Shown: piece after piece, positions 18,721 through 26,084 of the stretch
Layout of the letters: the number at the start of each line of letters is the position of its first letter
Numbering within the stretch: position 1 is the stretch's first letter
Source: Sphingopyxis sp. L1A2A
Lineage (GTDB): Bacteria > Pseudomonadota > Alphaproteobacteria > Sphingomonadales > Sphingomonadaceae
Length of the DNA: 64,000 bases
Assembly: GCF_005502465.1 (NCBI RefSeq)
Contig: NZ_SCOT01000013.1
Location: forward strand, 1 to 64,000
Reading direction: 5' to 3'
Program-made: the position numbers and the translations under genes
The notes under the pieces: generated by a model
Seen by the model: the letters and a program-made list of their open reading frames with translations, nothing else
Database searches by the model: none
Told to the model about the DNA's origin: nothing

Positions 18721-20280
18721 ATGCCCCGCGACGTTTCGGAGCTTTTCACATTCGACGAATTCCTGACCCACTGGGCCAGCGAGCGCGCCGACCGCGTCGC
18801 GCTGCGCGAGGAAGATCGCGTCTACACCTACGCCGAACTCGACGAGGCGACCGCGAAAGTCGCGTCGGCGCTGTTCGCTGCAGGGCTGAAAAAGGGCGAC
18901 CGGATCGCGTGGATCGGCAAGAACAGCGATCTGTATTTCATCCTCTTTTACGGCGCGGCGCGTGCGGGGATCGTGATGGCCCCGATCGGTTGGCGGCTGT
19001 CACCCACCGAATGGGCGTTCATCGTCAACGATACGCAGGCAAAGATGGTGTTCGCGGGGCCGGGGTTCGACAGTCTGGCCGAGCAATTGGCGGGGAAGCT
19101 CGACCATGCTCCCACCATAATCGCCGCGGCGGCGGCGCGGACGATGATCGATGGGGCAGCGCGCACCGCCTTCGCCTCGTCGGGCGCCAATGATGCGGTG
19201 CTGCAACTTTATACGTCGGGCACCACCGGCAATCCCAAGGGCGCGGTGCTGTCGAACCACAATCTGTTCGGCTTGCGCAAACATTCGAACGACCTCGACC
19301 TGCCCTACACCAAATGGGAGGATGACGAGGCGGTGCTGGTGGCGATGCCGTGCGCGCATATCGGCGGCACCGGGCTGGGCATCATGGCGCTCGCTGCGGG
19401 ACTGCCGGGTGTCGTGCTCGCCGAATTCAATCCCGACGGGGTGTTCGACGCGGTCGAGCAGCATGGCGTCACGCGCTTTTTCATGGTCCCCGCGGCGCTG
19501 CAATTCCTGCTCATGCACCCGCGCTGTGCCAGCGTCGATTACAGCCGCCTCAAATATATCCTCTATGGCGCAGCGCCGATCCCGCTCGAATTGCTGCGTC
19601 AGTGCATCCAGATGTTCGGGGCGCAGTTCATTCAGGCTTATGGGATGACCGAAACCACCGGCACCATCTCGATGCTGCCGCCCGAGGATCATGATCCGGC
19701 GGGCAATGCGCGGATGCGATCGGCGGGCAAGCCGTTGCCGGGGGTCGAGATCAGGATCATTGGCCCCGATGGCGAGGAAGTCCCGGTCGGCGATGTCGGC
19801 GAGGTCGTCACCCGCTCGTCGAACAACATGCTGGGGTATTGGAATCTGCCCGACGCGACCGCCAAGACAGTGAGCGCCGACGGCTGGATCCGCACCGGCG
19901 ACGCCGGCTATCTCGACGATGACGGCTATTTGTTCATCCACGACCGGATGAAGGACATGATCATCTCGGGCGGCGAGAATATCTACCCTGCCGAGGTTGA
20001 AAGCGCGATCTTCGGCCACCCCGCGGTGCAGGAGGTCGCGGTGTTCGGCATTCCCGACGACAAATGGGGCGAGAGTGTGAAGGCGGTGTGCGTCGCCAAA
20101 CCCGGGATGACGGTCGACGAGGCCGACATCATCGCCTGGGCGCGCGAACGCATCGCGCCGTTCAAATGCCCGCGCAGCATCGACGTGATCGACGCGCTAC
20201 CGCGCAACGCGAGCGGCAAGATTTTGCGCAAGGATCTGCGCGCGCCGTACTGGGCGGGCTACGCGCGGATGGTGAATTGA
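18721..20280 (+). CDS. Acyl-CoA synthetase (class I adenylate-forming)
   Basis: A 519-residue enzyme that activates a carboxylic acid through an acyl-AMP to acyl-CoA. The phosphate loop LYTSGTTGNPKGAV is at about residue 163, YGMTETTG near 307, RTGDAGYLDDDGYLFIHDR near 391 and the C-terminal lysine motif NASGKILRKDL near 500. GAGGAGAGAGAG at 18706-18717 is a good ribosome-binding site for ATG 18721 and argues against the ATG at 18697. It stands alone, 101 bases after the DUF938 gene. Substrate chain length cannot be read. FadD3- or FadD13-like medium to long-chain fatty acids are a reasonable guess. Confidence 0.9.
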   Translation: MPRDVSELFTFDEFLTHWASERADRVALREEDRVYTYAELDEATAKVASALFAAGLKKGDRIAWIGKNSDLYFILFYGAARAGIVMAPIGWRLSPTEWAFIVNDTQAKMVFAGPGFDSLAEQLAGKLDHAPTIIAAAAARTMIDGAARTAFASSGANDAVLQLYTSGTTGNPKGAVLSNHNLFGLRKHSNDLDLPYTKWEDDEAVLVAMPCAHIGGTGLGIMALAAGLPGVVLAEFNPDGVFDAVEQHGVTRFFMVPAALQFLLMHPRCASVDYSRLKYILYGAAPIPLELLRQCIQMFGAQFIQAYGMTETTGTISMLPPEDHDPAGNARMRSAGKPLPGVEIRIIGPDGEEVPVGDVGEVVTRSSNNMLGYWNLPDATAKTVSADGWIRTGDAGYLDDDGYLFIHDRMKDMIISGGENIYPAEVESAIFGHPAVQEVAVFGIPDDKWGESVKAVCVAKPGMTVDEADIIAWARERIAPFKCPRSIDVIDALPRNASGKILRKDLRAPYWAGYARMVN

Positions 20281-20313
20281 GCGCGGTCGGCTAACGCGCA
20301 CGCGCGCCTGCGA

Positions 20314-20604
20314 TCAATCGTCATCATCATCGTCGTCGTCGTCGCGCGACCAGCGGCGATTATCGTCGCGATAATATCGCCGGTCGTCGTCGCGGTAGCG
20401 CCCGCCGCGACGCCCGTCGCGGTAGATGCTGCGGCGCTCGTAGCGCTGGCAATAGCCGTCCTCGCAATAGCGATCGACAATGCGCTCGCGGGTGACGCCA
20501 TTGTTCGACGAGCTGTTCGAACTGGTGTTCGACGACTGGCTGGCCGCCTGTGCCGCGGTGGCGGTCAGCAGAGCGGCGGTGGTGAGCAGCGCATAACGGA
20601 TCAT
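20314..20604 (-). CDS. Small secreted protein with Arg/Asp-rich tail
   Basis: A 96-residue predicted secreted protein with a signal peptide (MIRYALLTTAALLTATAAQA), a Ser/Asn-rich stretch, then VTRERIVDRYCEDGYCQRYE with two cysteines that could form a disulfide, and a very charged end of Arg, Asp and Tyr. The last nine residues are all Asp, encoded by a GAC/GAT trinucleotide tract (plus strand 20317-20343). A GGAGA ribosome-binding site precedes the start. No family is recognised. The tail could bind cations, and the repeat could vary in length by slippage. Confidence 0.7.
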   Translation of the reverse strand: MIRYALLTTAALLTATAAQAASQSSNTSSNSSSNNGVTRERIVDRYCEDGYCQRYERRSIYRDGRRGGRYRDDDRRYYRDDNRRWSRDDDDDDDDD

Positions 20605-20719
20605 GGGACGTCTCCGGCTTGATGGATGGCGCATCCTGACCGGATGAAGCGATACCCAAGCTGAACGCCGCTCGGCGTGCGCGCGGCTCGGCGCGCCGCG
20701 GGCTCGGTCTGGCGCGCGG

Positions 20720-21358
20720 TCAGGTGGGGGCCGGCCGTTGCCGCTCGCGTGCTTGCTTGAACCCCTCGCGCGCCATGCACCGGGCCAGCCATGCCTTCGT
20801 CGCTTCGCCCAGCATATCCTCGGCGCCGAGCGTCGTTGCCAGGAACGCCGCATAGCCGATCGCGATATCGGCGACGGTGAACCGTCCCGCGACCAACCAC
20901 TCGCGCCCGTCACCCAGCGCCGCTTCGATGCTCTTGGCGCGCCCGCCGAAGAAGGCTTTGTAGTCGTCGACCGCCTGCGCCAGCCGCCGCTCAGGCGCTT
21001 CGACGCGCGTATAGCGGATCATGATCGCGAGCGGGAAGGTCAGCGTCGCATCGCTGCGGTGCATCCAGTTGCGATAGTCCCAATAATCACATTCGTCGCG
21101 GCGCACCTCCAGCGGGGTTCCCTCGGCAATCCGTTCGCAGATTGCGGCGGATTCGGTCATCAGCCGCCCGTCCTCGACCCAGCCCGGAACCGTCATCAGC
21201 GGGTTCACCGCACGATAATCGGGTTCGAACGCGCGCGGCGGGAATTTCAGGACGCGGAGGTCGACGTCGATCCCGGCCTCCTCGACCGCCCACAGACAGC
21301 GCAGCGAGCGGGCGTCAGGGCAGTGATACAATATCGCCCGAGTTTCTTGGCTTGTCAT
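20720..21358 (-). CDS. Glutathione S-transferase
   Basis: A 212-residue cytosolic GST. The N-terminal thioredoxin fold begins ILYHCPDARSLRCLWAVEEA and contains the cis-Pro region LMTVPGWVEDG followed by LMTESAAICERIAEG, the glutathione-binding Glu-Ser pair. The C-terminal helical domain has WLVAGRFTVADIAIGYA, with the conserved N-capping Asp motif. It overlaps the upstream EamA transporter gene by ATGA, so the two are probably one transcript. The substrate is unknown. Confidence 0.92.
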   Translation of the reverse strand: MTSQETRAILYHCPDARSLRCLWAVEEAGIDVDLRVLKFPPRAFEPDYRAVNPLMTVPGWVEDGRLMTESAAICERIAEGTPLEVRRDECDYWDYRNWMHRSDATLTFPLAIMIRYTRVEAPERRLAQAVDDYKAFFGGRAKSIEAALGDGREWLVAGRFTVADIAIGYAAFLATTLGAEDMLGEATKAWLARCMAREGFKQARERQRPAPT

Positions 21359-22293
21359 GCGGCAACCTCCTTGGGCCGGGCGATATGGCGGCGATGTTCA
21401 CGCCACGCGATGAACAGGCCCGACGCGACGATCAGCGGCGCGCCGACCCATGTCGTGTCGGCGGGCAGGGTACCAAAGAACCACCAGCCTGCCGCGATCG
21501 CCCACAACAGGCTGGAGTAATCCATCGGGATCACCACCGCGACCGGCGCAAGGCGCAGCGCGCCGGTCAGCGACATCTGGACGATCGCCCCCAGGAAACC
21601 GAGCGCGAGGAGCAGCAGCCATTCGCTGCCGCTGTGCGGGGTGAAAACAAAGGGTAGCGCGATGCCCAGCGGCACCATCGACAGCAGGCTGAACCAGAAG
21701 ACGATCGTTGCGGCATTTTCGGTGCGGCCAAGGTCGCGCACGGCGATGGTGATCAGCGCGGTCATGATCGCGCCCGCGAGCGCGACGAGGGTGCCGAGGC
21801 CATGCGTGCCGCCGAACCCGCCCGCAAAGCTCGCCAAGGGGTTCAGCACGACGAGCACGCCGACAAAGCCGATGATCACCGCGCTCCACCGCTGCCACCC
21901 GGTCGCTTCGCCGAGCAGCAGCGCGGCAAAGATCACGGCAAAGATCGGCACCGACAGGCTGATCGTCGTCGCCTCGGCCATCGGCAGCAGGATCATGCCG
22001 CCGAAATTGCACGCCATGCCGGTCAGCCCCATCAGCATCCGCCGCGTGTGCGCGCCGATGCGATTCGTCCGCAGCGAGGCAAAGCCGCCGGTTGCCTTCA
22101 CCCACATAAGCAGGAAGGGCAGGACCAGCGCCTGCCGCCAGAACAGGCTCTCGACGATGTGGATGCCCGCTCGATCGACATATTTGACCACCACGAACAT
22201 CAACGACAGGCTGGCCATCGCCAGCAGTCGCAGCGCGATGCCGCCCAGATAGTTTTGCGGCGCGGCGGCGGAGGGGGCGGCGGCGGATGTCAT
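21355..22293 (-). CDS. EamA/DMT family transporter
   Basis: A 312-residue inner-membrane protein with ten predicted helices and two EamA repeats. The first repeat includes VVKYVDRAGIHIVESLFWRQ and the loop RMLMGLTGMACNFGGM. The second ends with PVAVVIPMDYSSLLWAIAAG and then FGTLPADTTWVGAPLIVASG. Members export metabolites or amino acids; the substrate is unknown. It is the first gene of a two-gene unit with the GST. A 16-base GC dinucleotide run lies 20 bases upstream of the ATG, between it and the divergent tRNA gene. Confidence 0.9.
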   Translation of the reverse strand: MTSAAAPSAAAPQNYLGGIALRLLAMASLSLMFVVVKYVDRAGIHIVESLFWRQALVLPFLLMWVKATGGFASLRTNRIGAHTRRMLMGLTGMACNFGGMILLPMAEATTISLSVPIFAVIFAALLLGEATGWQRWSAVIIGFVGVLVVLNPLASFAGGFGGTHGLGTLVALAGAIMTALITIAVRDLGRTENAATIVFWFSLLSMVPLGIALPFVFTPHSGSEWLLLLALGFLGAIVQMSLTGALRLAPVAVVIPMDYSSLLWAIAAGWWFFGTLPADTTWVGAPLIVASGLFIAWREHRRHIARPKEVAA

Positions 22294-22312
22294 GCGAATT
22301 TGCGCATATCAG

Positions 22313-22328
22313 GCGCGCGCGCGCGCGC
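22313..22328. repeat. (GC)8 dinucleotide run
   Basis: Sixteen bases of perfect alternating GC in the 92-base gap between the EamA gene start and the tRNA gene. Such runs can adopt Z-DNA under negative supercoiling and are prone to length change. It lies where the EamA promoter would be expected. Confidence 0.9.
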
Positions 22329-22385
22329 AAGCTGCGATCCCCCTTGCCCCGCCTCGGCAATCGGGCTAGTGGCGCACTCCGGCCT

Positions 22386-22461
22386 AGGGGTATAGCTCAG
22401 TTGGTAGAGCATCGGTCTCCAAAACCGAGGGTCGTAGGTTCGAGTCCTACTGCCCCTGCCA
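22386..22461 (+). tRNA. trnW: tRNA-Trp (CCA)
   Basis: A 76-base cloverleaf. The acceptor stem is AGGGGTA/TGCCCCT with discriminator G and an encoded CCA. The D arm contains GCTCAGTTGGTAGAGC, the anticodon arm CGGTCTCCAAAACCG has the anticodon CCA, and the T arm is GTAGGTTCGAGTCCTAC. All four stems pair. It is not part of a tRNA cluster. There is no sign of an integrated element at its 3' end, since the next gene begins within 100 bases with its own leader. Confidence 0.98.
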
Positions 22462-22477
22462 GGCCTTAAATCACCAA

Positions 22478-22551
22478 GAGGCCACGTCCTCCCCGCGCCG
22501 CGCGCGGGTTTTCAAGTCCGGGACGGCCCGGCAGCCTTGCAAAGGAGGCTG
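22478..22551 (+). promoter_or_regulatory. Possible guanidine-II-like (mini-ykkC) leader of the SMR gene
   Basis: A short structured leader. CCGGG-ACGG-CCCGG (22518-22531) is a hairpin with an ACGR-type tetraloop exactly as in mini-ykkC hairpins. An upstream hairpin GAGG-CCACGT-CCTC (22478-22491) also has ACG in its loop but does not match the consensus perfectly. CAGCCT at 22532-22537 can pair with AGGCTG at 22546-22551, hiding the AAAGGAGG ribosome-binding site. Guanidine-II elements are known upstream of SMR guanidinium exporters, which fits the next gene. Confidence 0.5.
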
Positions 22552-22553
22552 TC

Positions 22554-22874
22554 CTGGCCTGGATTTATCTCGCAATTGCCGGTGCGCTCGAAATCGTCTG
22601 GGCGTTTTCGATGAAACAATCGGACGGCTTTACCAAGCTGGGCCCGTCGCTGGTCACGCTTGTCGCGGCGTTCGCCAGCTTTGCGCTGCTGGCGCTTTCG
22701 ATGAAATCGCTGCCGCTCGGCACGGCCTATACGATCTGGACCGGGATCGGCGCGGTGGGGGCGTTCCTGGTTGGTATTGCGGTGCTGGGCGAACAGGCGA
22801 GCGCGATGCGGATTGTCGCGGCGCTGCTGATCGTCAGCGGGCTGGTGCTGATGAAATATTCCTCACCGGGCTGA
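22554..22874 (+). CDS. gdx: SMR family guanidinium exporter-like protein (Gdx/SugE)
   Basis: A 106-residue four-helix small multidrug resistance protein. The first residues, (M)AWIYLAIAGALEIVWAFS, align with Gdx/SugE, including the central Glu13. KQSDGFTKL, MKSLPLGTAYTIWTGIGAVGA and the C-terminal LIVSGLVLMKYSS are also family features. The family match requires starting at CTG 22554, five bases after AAAGGAGG; an ATG start at 22611 would delete the essential Glu13 helix. Gdx members export guanidinium as a dual-topology dimer. The end overlaps btuD, which runs the other way, by 12 bases. Confidence 0.87.
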   Translation: MAWIYLAIAGALEIVWAFSMKQSDGFTKLGPSLVTLVAAFASFALLALSMKSLPLGTAYTIWTGIGAVGAFLVGIAVLGEQASAMRIVAALLIVSGLVLMKYSSPG

Positions 22875-23639
22875 CCGGCCAAAGGTGGTGATCGTCGGCC
22901 AGTCGCCGCCGGTCTCGACGCGCGCGTCGATGCCGTAAACGGCGCGCAGCCGTTCGGCGGTCAGCACCTGGGCAGGGGTGCCGTCGGCGACGATCCGCCC
23001 GGCGTCGATCAACAGCAGCCGGTCGCAATAGCGCGCCGCGAGCGTCAGATCGTGCAGCACCGCGATGACCAGCGCGCCGCCCGCCGCTTCGGCGCGCAGC
23101 ATGTCCATGACGTCGATCTGGTGCCCCGGATCGAGGCTGGCCAGCGGTTCGTCGGCGATCAGCGCCGCCGCCTCGACCGCCAGCGCCCGCGCGAACAGCA
23201 CTCGCGCGCGTTCACCACCCGACAATTCGGTCGCGACCCGGTCGCGCAGATCGAGCACGTCGGCACGCGCCATCGCGCGCTCGATCGCCGCGGTGTCGGC
23301 GGCGCCGATCCGCGACATCGGGGCAAGGTGGGGCAGGCGGCCCAGCCCGACCAGCCGTTCGACGGTCAGCGGCCAGTGCAGCAGCTGCCCCTGCGGGACA
23401 TAGGCGATCCGCCGCGCCAGAGCGGCGCGCGGCATCGCGGCGGCATCGACGCCATCGACACGGATCTTCCCGGTCGCGGGGACAAGCGCAAGCATCGCCC
23501 GCGCCAGCGTCGATTTTCCGGCGCCATTGGGGCCGACGATGGCGGTCAGCGTGCCGGGGGCGAAGGTGGCTGATACGTCGCGGACGACGGCGCGGCGGCC
23601 GAGGGTGACGCCGACATGGTCGAGGACCAGACTCACCAT
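22863..23639 (-). CDS. btuD: BtuD-like ABC transporter ATP-binding protein
   Basis: A 258-residue ATPase of the FepC/BtuD type for vitamin B12 import. The Walker A GPNGAGKST is at about residues 36-44, the Q-loop is in RRIAYVPQGQLLHWPLTVE, the signature LSGGERARVLFARAL follows, then the Walker B and D-loop in ALIADEPLASLDPGHQIDVM and the H-loop VLHDL. The start is the ATG at 23639, overlapping the end of btuC; the open frame further upstream is only a lack of stops. The B12 assignment comes from the riboswitch-led operon. It is the last gene of that operon and converges on the SMR gene. Confidence 0.92.
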   Translation of the reverse strand: MVSLVLDHVGVTLGRRAVVRDVSATFAPGTLTAIVGPNGAGKSTLARAMLALVPATGKIRVDGVDAAAMPRAALARRIAYVPQGQLLHWPLTVERLVGLGRLPHLAPMSRIGAADTAAIERAMARADVLDLRDRVATELSGGERARVLFARALAVEAAALIADEPLASLDPGHQIDVMDMLRAEAAGGALVIAVLHDLTLAARYCDRLLLIDAGRIVADGTPAQVLTAERLRAVYGIDARVETGGDWPTITTFGRSAR

Positions 23640-24625
23640 AGCCGCCGCTCCCGCATCAGATGGACCAGGAAGACCGGTACCCCCAGGAAAGCGGTGACGA
23701 CGCCGAGTTTCAGCTCGTTGGTCGATGGAATGATCCGCACGCCGAGGTCGGCAAGGGTCAGCAAGGCCGCGCCGCCGATCGCCGAGGGCAGCAGGATCGC
23801 CGACGGGCTGCGATCGGTCAGCGGGCGGATCAGATGCGGGACGATCAGCCCGACAAAGCCGATCGCCCCCGCCACCGCGACCGCGCCGCCGACCCCGATC
23901 GCGGTGCCGAGCAGCAGCCGCAGGCGGGTGCGTTTGAGGTCGGTGCCGAGCGCCTGCGCCGCATCTTCGCCCAGCGTCAGCGCGTCGAGCGCGCGGCCGT
24001 TCCACAGCAGCATTGCGGTGCCGATGGCGATGCACGGCAGCGCGATCCACACATGGTCGAGCGACCGGTTTTCGAGGCTGCCGAGCAGCCAGGTCATGAT
24101 CTCCATCGCGGCAAAGGGATTGGGCGACAGGTTGAGCGCGAGGCTGGTTCCCGCGACCGCCAGCGTTCCGACCGCGATCCCTGCGAGGATCAAGGTCAGC
24201 GGGCTTTCGGCCTGTCCCGCCAGCGCGACGAGCAAGGCGAGCGACACCAGCGCGCCGCCCGTCGCGAGCAGCGGCAGCACAATCGGATGGATGTCGGCCA
24301 GTCCGAAATAGATTGCCGCGACGCCGCCGAGCGCAGCGGCGTTCGAGGTGCCGAGCACCGACGGTTCGGCCAGCGGATTGCGCAAATAGCCCTGCAGCGC
24401 CGCCCCGGCGAGCCCGAGCATCGCGCCGACTGCGAGCGCCAACACGGTGCGCGGCAGGCGGAGGTCGAACAGGATGATCGATGCGACTTTGTCGCCGTCG
24501 CCGGTCGCGGCGGCGACCAGTCGCGCGACCGACAAATCGACGGCGCCGAACAGCAATGACGCGATCGCGGCAGCGAGCGTCAGAGCGGCAAGTGCCGCGA
24601 TCAGGGACCAACGCGGCAGGGTCAT
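23633..24625 (-). CDS. btuC: BtuC-like ABC transporter permease (FecCD family)
   Basis: A 330-residue inner-membrane permease with about ten helices. The FecCD family segments are visible: LRLPRTVLALAVGAMLGLAG near the N-terminus, GAALQGYLRNPLAEPSVLGT, then VAVAGAIGFVGLIVPHLIRP and the C-terminal NELKLGVVTAFLGVPVFLVH, ending MRERRLW. The start ATG 24625 overlaps the end of btuF by 4 bases. Function in cobalamin import is inferred from the operon. Confidence 0.93.
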   Translation of the reverse strand: MTLPRWSLIAALAALTLAAAIASLLFGAVDLSVARLVAAATGDGDKVASIILFDLRLPRTVLALAVGAMLGLAGAALQGYLRNPLAEPSVLGTSNAAALGGVAAIYFGLADIHPIVLPLLATGGALVSLALLVALAGQAESPLTLILAGIAVGTLAVAGTSLALNLSPNPFAAMEIMTWLLGSLENRSLDHVWIALPCIAIGTAMLLWNGRALDALTLGEDAAQALGTDLKRTRLRLLLGTAIGVGGAVAVAGAIGFVGLIVPHLIRPLTDRSPSAILLPSAIGGAALLTLADLGVRIIPSTNELKLGVVTAFLGVPVFLVHLMRERRLW

Positions 24626-25476
24626 GACGGTTTTCTCCCCAAACGCATGATCTGGTCCGCCATGCTGCGCGCCGCCTGTGTATAGGCCGGGCTGCCGCAC
24701 ACCGTCCACGCCTGCGGCAGGCTGATCCGCGGGATGTCCTTCAGCGCCGGGTGGTGCAGCATTTCGCTCCCCTGATCGATCACTGTGTCGGTGGCGCTTT
24801 CGACGATCAGGAAATCGGGCTGCGCCGCGACCATTTCCTCCAGACTGAGCTGCGACAGCGGCGGCTTGCCGAGTTTGCCGGCGAGGTTGACGAGACCGAC
24901 GCGCGCCATCAGCTCGTCGATCAGCGTGCCCGTCCCGGTCATATAGCCGCGCCGCTGATAATAGGCGGCGACCCGCCCTTGGCCCGGCTTGGGCAGCCCC
25001 GCCAGCTCGCGCTGCATCCGCGCGATCAGCGCGTCGCCGCGCGCGGGATGGCCGACGGCCGCCGCGGTCTGGCCGATCGAGGTGTGGATTTCGTCGAGGC
25101 TGTTCGCGGTGTCGAGGTCGAGCAGCCGGTAATCCTGCTGCGGCAAGGCGGCGAGCGCGGAACTGCGGCTTGCGGGCATGCCGATGATCAGGTCGGGCTC
25201 GATCGCGAGGATTTGCTCGGCCGAATTGCTCAGCAGCGGGATACCGCGCGCGGCGGCGGCTTCGCCCGACATTTCGCGATCGGTCGCATTTTTCGTCAGC
25301 CCGGCGATCTGTCCGCGGTCGGCGAGCGCGAGTACCAGTTGGTCGGCGCACAGGTTGATCGATACGATGCGCTGCGGCACCGCGGGCGCCTTTGCGGCGG
25401 GGGCAGGGGATGCAGCCCACAGCACGGCCGCGCTGCCGAGCAACGCTGTCGCCGCCAGGAGGCTGCGCCGCGGCAT
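24622..25476 (-). CDS. btuF: BtuF-like periplasmic B12/iron-complex binding protein
   Basis: A 284-residue periplasmic solute-binding protein. The N-terminus is a signal peptide beginning MPRRSLLAATALLGSAAVLW. It continues with QRIVSINLCADQLVLALADR, typical of BtuF-type proteins (SLNLCTDQLLL), and has the two-lobe pattern with EPDLIIGMPASR and QPDFLIVESATD. ATG 25476 overlaps the cobO stop, giving a translationally coupled order cobO-btuF-btuC-btuD. Binding of B12 is inferred from the riboswitch and neighbours. Confidence 0.9.
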   Translation of the reverse strand: MPRRSLLAATALLGSAAVLWAASPAPAAKAPAVPQRIVSINLCADQLVLALADRGQIAGLTKNATDREMSGEAAAARGIPLLSNSAEQILAIEPDLIIGMPASRSSALAALPQQDYRLLDLDTANSLDEIHTSIGQTAAAVGHPARGDALIARMQRELAGLPKPGQGRVAAYYQRRGYMTGTGTLIDELMARVGLVNLAGKLGKPPLSQLSLEEMVAAQPDFLIVESATDTVIDQGSEMLHHPALKDIPRISLPQAWTVCGSPAYTQAARSMADQIMRLGRKPS

Positions 25477-26084
25477 CAGAACTCGATCCCCCGCTGCGCC
25501 TTCACATTCTGTTCGCGGAACGGGTGCTTGACCTGCGCCATTTCGGTGACGAGGTCGGCGGCATCGATCAGCTCCGGCGGCGCGTTGCGGCCGGTGATGA
25601 TGACATGCGTCATATGCGGTTTGGCCGCGAGCACCTCCAGCACCTCGCCCACCGGCAGATAGTCGTAACGCAGCACGATGTTGAGCTCGTCGGCGATCAC
25701 CATCGCGTAAGACGGATCCGCGATCATCCGTTTCACTTCTTCCCACGCGGTGCGCGTCACCGCGATGTCGCGCGCGCGATCCTGCGTGTCCCAGGTAAAG
25801 CCTTCGCCCATCGGCTTGAATTCGATCAAGGCGGGAAAGCGGTCGAACACCGCCTTTTCGCCCGTCGTCATCGCGCCTTTGACGAATTGCACCACGCCGA
25901 CTTTCATGTCGTGCCCGATCGCGCGGATCGCCATGCCGAGCGCCGCCGAAGTCTTGCCCTTGCCAGGGCCGGTGTGGACGATCACCAGCCCTTTTTCGAC
26001 CGTCTTCGCCGCGACCTTCTTGTTCTGCGCGGCCTGAATCTTCTTCATCTTGGCATTATGCTCGGCGTCGGTGCGGGCTTTCAT
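25476..26084 (-). CDS. cobO: Cob(I)yrinic acid a,c-diamide adenosyltransferase (CobO/BtuR)
   Basis: A 202-residue enzyme that adds the 5'-deoxyadenosyl group to cob(I)alamin or cob(I)yrinic diamide using ATP. The P-loop GPGKGKTS is at about residues 39-46, followed by AALGMAIRAIGHDMKVGVVQ and FVKGAMTTGEKAVFDRF. The C-terminal HVIITGRNAPPELIDAADLV and TEMAQVKHPF are family features. The N-terminal ~30 residues are a charged helix. The gene sits between btuB and btuF with stop/start overlaps on both sides, so salvaged B12 can be adenosylated after import. Confidence 0.95.
   Translation of the reverse strand: MKARTDAEHNAKMKKIQAAQNKKVAAKTVEKGLVIVHTGPGKGKTSAALGMAIRAIGHDMKVGVVQFVKGAMTTGEKAVFDRFPALIEFKPMGEGFTWDTQDRARDIAVTRTAWEEVKRMIADPSYAMVIADELNIVLRYDYLPVGEVLEVLAAKPHMTHVIITGRNAPPELIDAADLVTEMAQVKHPFREQNVKAQRGIEF

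Noticed and set aside
22462-22553. Attachment site for an integrated element at the tRNA-Trp gene
   Set aside because: No integrase gene or direct repeat of the tRNA 3' end is seen in the window.
22863-24611. Apparent fusion of btuD with an upstream domain
   Set aside because: The upstream portion is the wrong frame of btuC; the ATPase begins normally at 23639.
23633-25420. Apparent fusion of btuC with btuF
   Set aside because: Only an absence of stops. The btuF product is in another frame with a proper signal peptide.
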